This document shows positions 9,033 to 23,800 of a stretch of DNA of 64,000 bases, in pieces; within the stretch, counting starts at the first letter, position 1, and each line of letters starts with the position of its first letter. Under the pieces are notes generated by a model. It did no database searches. It had not been told where the DNA came from and saw nothing but the letters and a program-made list of their open reading frames with translations. The stretch is from Arctopsyche grandis. Taxonomy: Eukaryota > Arthropoda > Insecta > Trichoptera > Hydropsychidae. Location: NCBI RefSeq assembly GCF_051622035.1, contig NC_135356.1:12944079-13008078 (forward strand), read 5' to 3'. The position numbers and the translations under genes were made by a program.

Positions 9033-12000
9033 GTCTCTCAACCACTACACTTTCTTCATATCACATTTCTTCACAGGGCTGCCATCCCCTATCAACTTTT
9101 TGTCTACCCTACGCTGTTCGTTTCCTTCTTTAGACCGTACATATCCTCTTTTTACTTATTAAGGGCGTCAATTCACCGTTAATAATTAGCAATTGTATGC
9201 AGTTACTACGTCCCTTGGGCAAGGTTCAAAATTCCCCTTTAAAAATATAATAAGATCGATTATTTTTATAAGTGGCGTAATCTCCCTGGTGCAGGGTTGC
9301 GCAACTGCAGCAGGGCCCCTAAGCCTTGAGGTGAAGAAGTCGGTAAATGATTTCTAAAAACGCAATTGTATTACAAATTTCAGAAATGCCTCCCGAACTT
9401 TAATCACTTTCATACGATATGGGATTTTAAAGAATGATTCTCTAAACATTGTAGACGAGAATTATAAATACGTAATTACAATATTGTCCTCACAAAATAA
9501 CCTTAGACTCGAAAAATGTCTTTCAAACAAAAAACTAGAGATTCCTTCTTTTCAAATAGAGTGGTTCAAATTCGGAATTTATTACCTAATGAATTAATAA
9601 CTTAAAAAATAACTTCACTTCCTAAATACGTATTATTTTTTAGTTTTGATTTGTTTTATCTTATTTTTTGTTTAAATTCTTGTTTTTATCTTATTTTTTA
9701 TTTCAATTCTTGTTTGTATCTTATTTCTTTTTTTTGTTATTATAATTGATAAACCTTTGAAACCTCATCTATGCCGCCTCTTCGAATTGTTTTTAAATAA
9801 AGTCTCACTATTTCACAATTTGCACATAGTGGTTAAATTGGAGTATTTGACCGTGCGTAGTTCTATAATTGTTTAAGTAATATAAATATATGATCAATTT
9901 AAATGTTGAGTATGGTAATATAAGATAATTTGCAAAAACTAAATCAAGAAAAGTTAAAACCCCATTCAATAAGGCGATGTCACGTTGTTTCTACACTTAT
10001 TTCCGAACCATTAGCCGCTATAAACTCTGATTTAATATCCACGGCAGTTTTGAAGCGTTCTGACGACAGGAACACTTCAAAAGTAGATCTTCAGGAATTG
10101 ACGTCTTTTTCGTTCTTCCTGGACCTTTTTTTTCGTTCTGGGGGTGTAGGATTTAATTTCATCTTGATATATTTGAGCACTGATGTCTTGCTGCATCCAA
10201 CTTGACTAGTCATAGATCGGGAGCTGACGTGTTTCAAAGCCAAAGTTGAAATTTTGACTTTTTGCGCCGCGGTCAGTTTAGGATAATTTGGCATAATTTT
10301 AGTAAACAGCACGGGGACGATGTAAATGAGCCGAAAATCACGGCTAAAATGACTTAAATAAAAGCAAAGGATCATATTCATAAAATAAAAGGGCTTTGAA
10401 CAAATCCCAAGCCCCCGAAAAAAAGTATATCTGCATTTAACGTAATTTAAAAGTGGACACTTTTTTATTGACCGCTACGGTATAGTATACAGTTTTTTTC
10501 GTCCAAGGCACTATTACATGAAAGTTCATTAAATTTTCAAGATAAGTATTATTTTTGACAAAAATTATATAAATTTTTAGATTAAAAAACGGGTTTCCGG
10601 AAACTTTTGATTTTTAACAACTGGTTTCCGGAAACCCATGGAAACCATTAGGGGACACCACTGGGGGAATCCACCCTGTTGATGATACGTCACTGCACAA
10701 CCTTCTACCACTTTAATTCTGTCTTGAATAGTTCCTAAATCGAGATTTAACATCAACTTTCAAGAACATTTTTAAAAATTAGCGTACGAGAACTGAATCA
10801 TCCAATTATGGACGAATTGGATGATTCAGTTCTCTCTTCGTAGAATTGAGAATTCATACAGTATTTTATCCATAACGTTCACTGCATAGATTTAAGGAAA
10901 CAAATAGTAAGGTTTTTATAGAATAGCGCATCTTGTGCAGAATCAATGAAAATTTTTTTTGCAAACATTAAAAAAAATATTAATGAAACTACCCAGTAAT
11001 CTCTTATTTTATATGTTCTTACTAACTTCTCAGTTAAAATTAAAAAAAAAGATATTGAATAGTTTTTTTTTAATTAAATAATTACTAGGACTTAAGGCTC
11101 TTGGAATTCTTAACCCTAGGAAATACTAGGGGATTTATCCAGTATCGTCCTAATAAAAATGTATTCTTAAATAAACAAAAACAAAAATTATTTGGATTTG
11201 TTTAAAAAATGTTTTTATTATTTCTAAAATCTCAATAAAAGTTTTATAATATACGAATCGAAAATCATTCATATTTTGCATTGTGAGAATTTAACAGTAA
11301 TATGCACTTACTATTGAAATCAATTTCAATTTACAACACATTTCAATATACATAATGCATACCCGGCTTTTCTGGTTTGGACTCGAAAAGTTTGGACATT
11401 TCGATTTTAGACATGTGTCTCACGTGTCAGAGCTCGATATATTATGTAGGTAATTTTCAAATTGCCTTTTTGGTTTTGTTTTGCCCAAATTGCAAAAATT
11501 CAGTGGTTAGGGTTCAAACCGGTTTGCACTTCTGAAATTATCATAACAATTAAGTCGAAAAGTTCCTGCACATGTCTTAAATACCTTTTGGGAATCGTAA
11601 CGAATCAATGCATCGATGTTATACCGTTTTCACCTCATGGAGATGTATTTAAAACATTTTATTGATTAGATTTTAAATATGCATATTCGAAATGAATACA
11701 AGTACATTGTTACTTTACATACTTAGGTGAATTAATAAAAGATTCACGAACTCCGTGACAAAACAATGGAGTTTGAGAAAGACTTCTCAAGGACATCTAA
11801 ATGGGGAGTACATACATATTTAATAAGTTCAAACAAACATACAAAAGATTTTTCCGGCGAAAATCTGAATATGAATATTTACAAATGCTACATCTCCATG
11901 TTTGTACATATGTATTAATGTATGTATGTACAAAAGTAGCAGCCGTATGCAATGTTTTTATATCATAACGGCAAATTTAAATCAAGATTCAAATTAGAAA

Positions 12001-15000
12001 ATTAGGTGTGAACCTAGTGTACAGAATTTTTTTTATAATTATTGGCTACTGATCATCATTGTCACTGCAATTCGCCATCCATTGCTGGATGAAGGCCTCT
12101 CCAACACGCTTCCGTTCGTCTCTGTAGCAGCTCTCACATTTTTACAAAGTTTTTTTCATTTTAAATTAACTACCACACAAGTCGGAATATCATATAATAT
12201 ATAACATAACAAAAACGTTAATCGGAAAATTTTGCAAATTGTTGACTAATTTTACAAAAATAAAAAGACGCATTCGTCATAAGTCGCATGGGACTCCTAA
12301 ATTCTAGGGTTTGCCGTCATAATGACAGTTTTACAACTTTAACGTTCGTGTTGAGCAAAAGTTACATTTCAATGAGCGACAACATGCATTATTGTACATT
12401 TTTATTAAATTATGACACAATCAATGGATATATGTATTATAATATACTAGTAACCGGGTTCACGCAATCGTGCATTTGATAAAAAGTGAGCTTCATTTAA
12501 AAACCTACGCTTCACGTCTGTACGAATAATCAGTGTGATGTCAATTGACAAGCTGCGCATGCGCATGGTCGCTGTAACGTCTGTATGAACAATAAGTGTG
12601 ACAAAATAAGCGTTTAATATATGTACATATGTACAAGATAAGAATGTTAACTTGATTGAGTGCAACTCTCGAGAAAACATTTAAGATATATCTACATATC
12701 TAAATAATTGGGAGTACGTCGTTTGAAACAGGATGAACTTGATAACCCTCTCCTACACGCAGCTGACGGTTTTCGTTATTGCTTATAAGATTATTATTTC
12801 ATGTGTCGAAATGAAACTATGATAAATCGTAGGTACTTTTGGGTATCAATGTTCAATAGTTCATTCATTACCCCCGAAACAATTTGTGCCATTTCTGTTT
12901 ATTAATATTGGCCCTTATTATCACAGATAAATCTATGAAAGAGAGCAACATCGCTAAAAATAATCAGGTTGCCCATGATTTAGATATTGTCCTATATTTT
13001 AAACGGGCTAATCTTATTCTATATGTATCTTCTTATATGTATATAAAACTGAAATCGCGTCTGTAATTCGTTTCTGTTTGGCTGTTGACAAATTCGTTTC
13101 TAATTGGCTGGATTGGTCAAAAACGTTTGTGATTGGTCGGTCGTTAAATAATATTAATTTTTTCGATTCAAATAAATTTAATAAAAAACAAATGAAGATT
13201 TTTGTTCATGGTTGGACGGTATTCTCACTACATACTACCTTGCTAAAATAGAAGAGATTTTTGGTTTAAAAATTCCAATGAAACTTTAGGAAAACTCATT
13301 TAGGGGGTGAAATTACACAATTCAACATCTGCATACATACATAGTACGTATGTACATACATATATAATATATACCAGCCTACCGTTGCCTAGGCAACCAA
13401 CAAAATACTAATCCAAATACATATTGTGAGAATTTTTTGTTGGAAACCTTTGTCTAGAAAAAGATGACAACACGACACATAAAAACAGCACATATGTATG
13501 TACATATACATATGTACGTACATATAATCAATATTAGTTAGCCCGTGAACAGCTGGATACTTTCGCACGTTAATTTTAGCACTTTGCTTGCGGATCAATC
13601 GAAATTGCCCCTTGCCGTGTAGCGGGAAAATCAGATAAATTTTCAAAAAGACTGAAAAGATTATGGAAAATTGCAAAAACATTGTGAAAACTTTTATATA
13701 TGTATGTTTGTAAATTGAACAAAACTTTTAAACCTATTAACTGACAAATAAAATTGAAATGGAAGTTCTTATGGTTGTTCAGAGCCTTCTAATGAATCGT
13801 TCTATTATATTAAAACAGGGGTTACCAACCTTTTTTTATACAACAAAATTTTTGAAGTGACAAAAAATTCCAAAAATATTCTCATCATATTTATGATATA
13901 AATGATTGAAAAATTTAAAATAAACTTATTTTTTGACGGGTAACTAGCGCTTTTTTATACAAAATTTTTTTTCAAGCGAGAAAAAAATGGTGAAATATAA
14001 AATATTTCCATCATCATAGTGCTATAAATTATTGCAAATTTTAAAATATAATTATTTTTTGGACTGGGGTAACCAGCCTTTTCATACGACAAATTTTTAA
14101 AGTCTTAAAATGTATTCGGAGGTGGCCGACCCATGGTTTGGATTCAATCAGGTAATTTATAGAATTATAGCCATTCACCATCCACTGCTGGACGAAGATC
14201 TCTTCAACACGCTTCCATTCATCTTTGTCTTCCATCTTTTTTGTGGTGCACATTCTCTCGGGCACTTCTTTCGTCCATTCTTTTAGCTACTTACTCGCCC
14301 ATTGCCATTTCAGTCTCATTGAATATTTTGTAATAATAACACCTGAATGAAATTCGAAATTTTATTGCAATACCGAATTTTTGATGGATATTATTTTCTT
14401 GTAATTAATAACGCTAAAGTTCACCCTATAAATTTATCGTTCCTGGACATTTTTTTTTCATTATAAACCAGAGCTATTTATTTATGTACATACATATGTA
14501 TGTCTCCATAAATCTTGAAATTTATTTTTACTTGAATGTTTTTTTTGTGTGTATGTATATCTAGACAGCACCGCCGAGAAGGGGGGTAAGCTGGGGTTAA
14601 AGTTCCAGGGCACAGACTACTTGAGGGGCCCCCGTGTTGGGACTTTCGACTGTTAATATTTAATATTATTTTGCATAAAAATTCATATATTTATTTAATG
14701 CTAAATGTTTATTATTTTTCAATCAAGTGTCAATGTGAAATTGTACCTATTATATCATACTTTCTTATTCGATTATTTCAAAAAATAGCATTTAACATAT
14801 TCATAGGTAGTTTTATAGTAGTTCTGATTTTTCAGAGTTTTCGCATATTAAAAATATATCTATAAGATTTTTTTTTAGTTTGTCATAGGGTTTGGCATTA
14901 TTTTTCCAGGGTCCGGGCTTCTTCAAGGCGGCCTTGTATATACATACATAGGTATAGATTTCATAATATATAGATTTAATTATGTATTGTATGTACGTGT

Positions 15001-15166
15001 GGCAGTGGCGTAGGTAGAAATTTTGGCCTTTGCGAAATTAATCCAATAATTAATCCAAAAAAAATTGGGAAATTAATCCAAGACCCACCCCCATTAACGT
15101 GAGTTTTAAATTATGAAATAAAATAATTCAAATTTTTTGTCAATACATATTGTATAATAATTCTAC

Positions 15167-15237
<71 letters not shown>

Positions 15238-17782
15238 GTGCCATCTTATCGATTCCCGATAAATCATCACCAGCGATATTGTTGCTCTTCAGATCATGTA
15301 CGGGCACTACGGAATCATCACTCCGTCCCCAAAATTGTGAATTGGGCTTCTGAATCTCTCACATTCAGAATACCAATTCGTGAGGCTTTTTTCGCTTTAA
15401 ACGCCTCTGCTGGTGAGTTGTGTCCAATAGCTGCAGCGCTTCTATGTTAGGGTGACGGTGCAGTCTCAACTCGTGCCTCCCGGCGCATTCTCGGATGACT
15501 TCTTTTACTTTTTTGATTTTAAGGTCCTTGTGGATCTCTTCATTTGTGACGAAGCGATATGCATCGGTGATAATCCTCAAAAACTGGTTTTGACATCTTT
15601 GCATTTTTTCGATATTGGATGGCTTACTGCATCCCCACAGTTGTATGCCATATGTCCATATTGGCTTCACGATTGCCTGGTATATCAGTTTTTTGCATTG
15701 TAGGTCTAATTTGGAGTGTCTTCCTATTAGCCAATGCATTTCTCTTTGTTTAATTCGAATCTGTTCTATTTTTTTTTTAATGTGATGCCTCCACGTAAGC
15801 CTTGAGTCAAGATGCAGTCCTAAATATTAAGCTGACAAAGCTTGTGGAACTTGGATTCCGTTTATGAAAGTCTGAGTGCTGACACTATTTCGTCGCAGTG
15901 CAAATGTGACCTGCATTGATTTTAGCTCGTTGAGTTTCATTTTCCAGTCCTTGGTCCATTTGCTGATCTTGTCCAGTGCACGCTGCAGGCGTTCAAATGC
16001 TTCCTCCTGTGACTCGCTCGATGACATAATGACTGTGTCATCTGCAAATGTTCCAATGAATGTCTCTTCGCTTGTCGGGATGTCAGCAGTGTATATCAGG
16101 TACAGTATAGGCCCTATTACGCTTCCCTGTGGTACTCCTGCAGAGGCTGTGAAAAAGTTAGAGAATGCCTCCTCATGAGCAACTCTGAATTTGCGTCCGG
16201 ATAAGTATGATTCCAGTAATTTGACATAATTTCCAGGTAATGACTTGCTGATTTTGTGGATAAGTCCTTCGTGCCATACCCTGTCGAAGGCCTGTGAGAC
16301 ATCAAGAAATACAGCCGGACAATACTTTTTTTCCTCTAGCGATTGCTCTATTTTTGAAATAACACGGTGCACTTGATCGATGGTAGAATGTTTCGACCTA
16401 AATCCAAATTGGAAGTCGGGAACATCGATTAAGGGCTTGAGTCTTTTTAATAATAGCTTTTCGAATAGCTTAGAGATCGCAGGCAACAAGGATATTGGTC
16501 TGTATGATGTTACTTGTTCGGGTGACTTTTCTGGTTTCTTCAACATTATGATTTGAGCAGTTTTGAAGCACTCTGGCACATGCCTGAGCCGGAAACATGC
16601 ATTGTATAAGTATGTTAGCATTATAATAGCCTTTTTCGAAAGTTCCTTGAATAGTCCCGGTGAGATTTCGTCAATTCCAGGTGCCTTTTTAGGATTTATG
16701 TTGTCATCTATTTCTTTAGCTACTTCCATAGGGGTGACAGTTTTGATTAGTTGCTGTGGTTGATACATTGGTGTATAATCAGCATCAGATTGAATATTGT
16801 GTGGTTGGAATACTGTCTCTAAGTGTTGTGCAAACAGCTCAGCTTTTTCTTTGTTGCTTCTTATCCACTCTCCTTGCGCATTTTTCAGAGGTGGTATTTG
16901 TAGAATTGGTCGTTTGAATTTCCTAGTTGCTTTCCATAGTGAGTGATTTTTATCAGCTGCAGGGCCCAAACCTTCCAAATATTTTTCAAAACAATTTTGT
17001 TTATGCTCTTTAATAAGTCGGTTAACTTTGTTACTTATGTGGTTAAATTCTCTTTTGTCTGCAATATTTCTGGTTCTATGCCATATTCGTCTTGTTCTAC
17101 GTCTTTCTTTAATCAATTGTCTAATTTCCATGGGGTAATTAATGATTTGGTCTGGTTTTTCTTTTGGTACAGGTGTAGCTTCTTTCGCAGCCTCTCGTAC
17201 ATAGTCAATAAAATTTTGAGTGTGTAGTTCGAGATCTTCTATAGTTTTAAGTTTCACTATTAAATTTATTGATTGGTCTAGTTTTTTCCTGAACATATCC
17301 CAGTTAGTGCGTTTATTTGTCAGGTTCTGTCTCCTTATTCTTTTAATTACCAGTGTGCTCAGTGTCATTAGCACTGGTGTGTGATCAGAAGTAAGGTCCT
17401 CTATTCCTTCGACCTCAATGTGGTTTGGGGCTATTCCTTTGGATATAAAAAAGTCAATTAAATCTGGTACCTTTTTACTGTCGGTCGGCCAGAAGGTTGG
17501 TTTTTGTGAGGAAATTCTACTATTAGTATAATAATTCTACAAAAAAAATAATTTAACTTGGCCCACCGATTGTAAAAATTATTTTTTCCATATATAGTTT
17601 TCAAAATTTTGTGATGAGTCTTATGGATATATTCCCAATTAAGTATTTTTTTTAATAAGGACGTTACGTGATTAATTGTCTCACTTTAACTCATATGGGT
17701 GATTCTAATATCGCGGATTTCAAATATTTCGATATTTTGATATTTTCTACAATGTTAAATTATATTGAGTGTACTGATGTAC

Positions 17783-17874
<92 letters not shown>

Positions 17875-20800
17875 TTGGACTCCCTGTTAAGCTGGGCTCT
17901 CATGATTTTCTCATACAAAGCATGAGAGCCCAGCTATGAGGTAGCTTCGTATGTGGTTTCTGCTATGAGGTAGCTACCCCACTGACGTGTGGCTAATCGG
18001 GTTGAGTGTTGCCGTCTACGTAGTTAATTAAGCTAAATGTTCGAACCCCATTGGGATTCCATTTAATGGAATGTTCCGTAAATGGATCAAATCAATTCTT
18101 GGATATTTTAGTCAGATTCTTGGATAAATAATTGGTAGCAAACAGTATACATATATAGAAGTTTTTTTCTTTTGTTATTATACCCTTTTACGTTTTGTTG
18201 GCAGTGACGCACATATGTACGTCGAATAGAAACGACTATTATAGTACGGCGAGCGTTATCTCAGACAGACAAATAGACAGACAGAATGGCGATATTATAT
18301 ATGTATATGATTATTTTTACTAGACATTTTGTCACCCGATGTAAAAGGAAAAATTTGCGCCCCTATGTAATAATTTCTTAAATAGTATTTTTTTGGTTGC
18401 CTAGACCAGCGTTTCCCAACTTTCCCGTTTTTTGACTCGCGTACCACTTGGTAGTACATAACGCTAAATTGTACCACCATATAAAAATGATTGTATTTCA
18501 TGAAATTTGTTTTTGCAAGAGTAATTATTATATATAGTATTTGCATGGTAAAGAATGTGAAGACAGGATACACGCAATATGTAGATCTGTTTTGGCAAGA
18601 AATTTTACGGAAAAAAAATTTCACAATTATAATATGCTCAAAGTTTAAATATACTATCTTGTCATACTTCTATTATTGATGGTTTTAATAAAAACACAAA
18701 ATTACAAAGTACATAATATAATATGCTTTCTTATCATTAAATCTCATTACAAAATAAATTTAATGAGATCCTTGTACTTAGTTTTTTTTAATTTGGTTCA
18801 AATGATGCGATATTTACCTTTAAGTTTGGAGCTGGATTCAATCAATTTCTATATTTGTCTTATTAAAATATATGAAAAGAAAGCTCTCTCAACCAGTTTA
18901 GTGCTAGTTAACGGCGACAGAAATTTAAGCGCTATGTCATAAAGCTGTTCATATTCTTCACTAATACTTAGCCAAAAATTAATAACCTTATTTATTTCGA
19001 ATTCAGTTTTTAAATGCTATAATTTGAAAGTTTAATCAAGTTCTCCTTTTCCTTGTTAGCTGTCCGAAAATATTCATTATCAAAGGGGTTTGAAATCAAA
19101 TTGTTTGCTTCTTAAGGTTTGGGAAAGCACTGCGTAAAAGACGATTTCATCCCAATTAAATATTCAATTATTTTTTCACGTATGTATATCCCGAGACATA
19201 CGACTCTTGTTTTCAGATAAGAATTTATGTCAAGTTTCAAATACTCAGTTTGATCATTTTCGATACATAAATTCCAAAAATCTAATTTTTTATTCATATG
19301 TACTTTCAATTTTATCTGCAACATTAAAGATTATTATCGAACTGCTCTCAAGTTTCAAATTCAAGTTATTTATTTATTGGAGCGTGAACGCGGTAAGTTT
19401 TAAAATCCATGCGGGATCTGAGGAAAACGTATCGATTGCCAGATTTTTGATCATCGACTGTACATATTGACGTCGATGATGACTAATTAAGATAATGTTT
19501 ATTAACTACTAGTTGTTTTACCCGGCTTCGCTCAGTATTTGTGATATAAACAGCTTAAACATGGCGAATCTAATAGTAAATATTCATTTGTTTTTTTATT
19601 AAATTAATTTAATCGAAAAAAATATAATATTCAACCATTTGAATTGTCGTCATGGAAATTTTAATTTGGTTTTGGAAGTTTTCAAACAAAGATACAAGCT
19701 TACAAAGTCTCTTTCGAAACTATATATTAGATATAAAAAATATTTCTATTTTTATGATTGTAAATCATTCATTCCTGCGTGTCCGCCATTACTGATTTTT
19801 TTTCGCGTACCACCAAGTGGTACGCGTACCACAGGTTGAGAAACGCTGGCCTAGACAATGTTGTACTAGTTAATTTCGGACAATTTTATTTCTTAAATGA
19901 GTTCCTAAAATCGAGACACATTTCATTTGAATTTTTGGGATTGAAATGGGAAAATAAAAAGTTTCATTAAAATTATTATTAAAACCTTTCTAAATAAAAA
20001 GTCAAATGTATATACATATATACACATTTATACTATGTACAATGGCTTGTTAAATAATATAGGATGTATTTCTTAAACGTAAAAATGACGTTCGATAGTT
20101 GTTTGGTTGGTGTTCTTTAGCATCGTCAAAAGTCCAAGGCCTCGTGTTGAATTTTTAAAAATTCATTAGAAATGGAAACGAATAAATTATCCAGCATTTT
20201 CTCGAAAAAAAATAGTCATTTCTGTATTAAAGTGTACGGTTTGCATAGTCCGTTGCAACGGACCAATTAGTGTGACCACGCGTTTAATTTTCATGGCCCG
20301 CATTGCGCCAACATCAACGGGTTATTTGTCGACCCCTAGACGTTCAATTTAACATCAAATCTCTCCACGAAATCGTCGCAACCATTTAAAAAGAAGAATT
20401 TTTACACCGTGAGTCATGTGTTATCATAAATATGTATGTAGGTTATGTACATATGTACATACTTTGCGAATGATGAAATTGATGATTGACCGCAAACGTT
20501 TCATCATATTTAACCACACGCACAAATCATTCACCGACTCTATATTATGGAAAAATAATATAAGATTTATCGGTTTGACATAATACACAATATCATTAGT
20601 CAATTTTTCTTAGCAGAATGTAATGGATCACGTTGACAAAATAAACGAATCTTCGTCGTTAAATATATTCATAAATTTTTTTTGTTATTTTAATTTTAAA
20701 TCTATTATTTGATGTGAGTTCTTGAAAAAAAGTGACGATCACAAATCACAATATTAGAATCATTCGATTGTGTTTTACTGCGAAAAAGTCGTTTCTGTGG

Positions 20801-23800
20801 ACGCACCAGACTTTTCTTCGAGAAACCGCTACAACAGATAAATTACTACATCAATTACGTGAATGAGTAAGGTTGAAATCACTCAGCGGCGAATGTGGCA
20901 CGTGGTTTTTTTTAGATACTTTTAAACATGCGAAAAAAATGACCCTCTGGACCTTTTTCGGTCAAATTGTATGCTTGTATTTGTCCTTGCTTGACAGTGA
21001 TCGATAACGGTGTATCCCATATTTGAAGAAATGTAGGAGACCACCCACGGCGAGGAGCCATGCACACGATGTGCCGTTCATCGCTGTGTTTTTTCGCCCT
21101 TAAGGTATGCTGCAGGGAAATTTTTTTAACTAAATAGTAAAATATAGAGCCCTCCTATTTTTACAAGCTTTTTATTATGAGCATTTTGTCATACCAAATA
21201 TGCCAAGATACCAAAAATATACTACTGTTAATTATTATTATTATTAAATTATATTATTATTATTATTAAATTATATTATTATTATTATTAAATTATATTA
21301 TTATTAAATTATATTATTATTATTATTAATTAATTATTATTATTAAAATATTATTATTATATAATTATCAATATTATTGAATTATTTTTTTTATTATCAT
21401 TATTCCTTTTTATTATTTTAATAATAGAGATTTTTATACTACAAATATATATATTTTTTATATGGTATTAGCTTTATATTTCATAAATTGTGTTACAAAG
21501 TATTGAAACCTTGTCATTTGCTAAATAAAGAGGCTGGTATTGAACATTTTTTTCGGTAACTTTTGAACATTTGAAATGGAACATTGAAAAAAAATAGATT
21601 ATAAAAATTATATAAATTTTCACTTTTTTTCTTAATACCTCACAGAATCATTTTTAGGAAGGAGAGAATGTGCCAAAAAATTTCAAAAGAAATCGTCATT
21701 CGATATTACAATTGATTTAACACCTTAACACAAAAACACTCTCGATAGGTACCCAAGTATTTCGCCAGCTTCATGAATAAAATAACGAGTTCGTCCTTTT
21801 CATGAATTATGCATTTTTTGCCCATTTCAGGTAATAATCGATTTCACGAGTTCGGTGCAGCATTTTTTATACTCCATCTATGCATGCTTGTATATTTGGC
21901 ACTGCATTTACATATGTATGTAAATATTTGTCAGTATGCGCTAGGTTTTGCAACAGTACAAATACATACATATATAACCATAGTTATAGTAAAGGTCTTC
22001 GCACTTTTTGCCAGCGCTTCTCATTCTTTCACCTACGCCAATTTAGCGCCAAATTCACCTTGCAAATTGGCCTAATTTAGCGCGCTGGGTGGATTCATCT
22101 ACGTCATTTCTTCGTTAGGTAACTCTTTCGACGCTATATTGTTTTTTATGCTCGAATTTCATCTGACCCGTCTAATCTCGTTTGAATTTTAGTATAAAAA
22201 ATTGAGAACATTTTCATTGAGGGCGTGACCATTTAGTACGTCGACTACCAGTTATGGAGTACATACATACATACATATACATTTGTATATACATATAATA
22301 GTTAGTATTGATATAATCAGTTATGTCTAAACATGGGAGGTTATAGACCTGTGCACATCAAAGATTTGTGTGCGCAAGTTTTCGTAGTGCAGGGACTGAC
22401 CGGGAAACGAGGACTCGTTCCTGCATCGATAATTGGTCAGTAATCTAAGCGTCGCGTAATCTTTTGATCCATTATATCAGATGGATGAATACAAATGAAT
22501 TGATATTTTTGTTTCGTACTTAAATAAAGTCGGTGGACCCGCGCGCCATCTACATACGTGTACGCAACAAGTAATTTTTTATTTTTTTTTTATTTTTATT
22601 TTATTTCATACCAGGAAGGCATTACAGGTAAACCCCAATGCGCCTTCCTGGCCAAATTACAAACAATACAGCATTTTTTTATTATATAAGTCGCTAAATT
22701 ACGAGACACTGACTTAAACTCGACAATTAACGAGACATCTATGAATTGTACATACATTTTTATTGTAATATTTACATTAATCATACTCAAATAGTGGTGA
22801 CATAGTGGGTAGGAAGGATTTTTAGCCAATTTTTAATCGGGAATCGTTTCAACAATGAAATCAGAGAAAATTGGCAAACTCTGATAGGAAACGATCAACC
22901 AGGAGTCACAAATCCTGGTCTGACCAGCAGCATTACAGATATACTCAGAAAAATCAATCGAGGTCAGCTCAAGGGATCGAACTCGGCGCCTCTCAGTGTT
23001 AAGCAGAAGCTTAACGACCGAGCCACGCTGCTGGCTAATGGTAATGATACGTGTAAGTGATTTCAGTGTGGTTTTATGAGCATCTACCAAGAACTATTGA
23101 ATTGTAAGCGATTTGGCGTCGAAAAAATGTCAAGCAGGCCATTCGCAGGGCAATTTATTCGCCGATAAATTGTTCTCTGTGGATTTTTTTTTCGTATGAA
23201 ATTAAAGCTAAAACGTTAGTTTATAATATGTTTAGTGTGCGAATGGCAGTACATTTACACAATAACCAGCAACATAGATCAATTGTTTATTCACGGGTTC
23301 TATCCCTGGCCTTGTTGCTGGCCAGACCTTGGATATTTTATTTTATTTTATTTTTAAGACATTAGCCACAGTTATATTTACAGAGTACTCTATCGCGTCA
23401 CTGTGGTCAGTCAAACAATCATAACACAAATAAAGGTATATAAGACATCCGAGCTTAATCGGTAAAATCAACTAAGCTCCAAGTATGTGACTCCAAGGTC
23501 GATCGTTTCCTTTCAGAGTTTGCCAATTTATCTAATTTCATTAAAAACGGTTCCAACAAATTGGCGATCCTGTTCAATCTCTCACAGAATTTGAGTTAAC
23601 AGCGTCTCAAACATTTTTGATATTTAAAACGCTACAAAAATTTGTCTTTAAATGTTTCTATGATTGTTAATCGATGTTTGCAATTGGCCTTGAATCATAC
23701 TTACAATGTTTTACCCTAGATGTCAAAATAAAAATGGGTGTATACCTGTATAAATAAATAAATAAATGTACATATTATTTTGTGAACAAAAGCCTTATCA

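Noticed and set aside
15150-15353. Poly-Phe open frame
   Set aside because: It is the poly(A) tail of the minus-strand Jockey LINE read on the plus strand.
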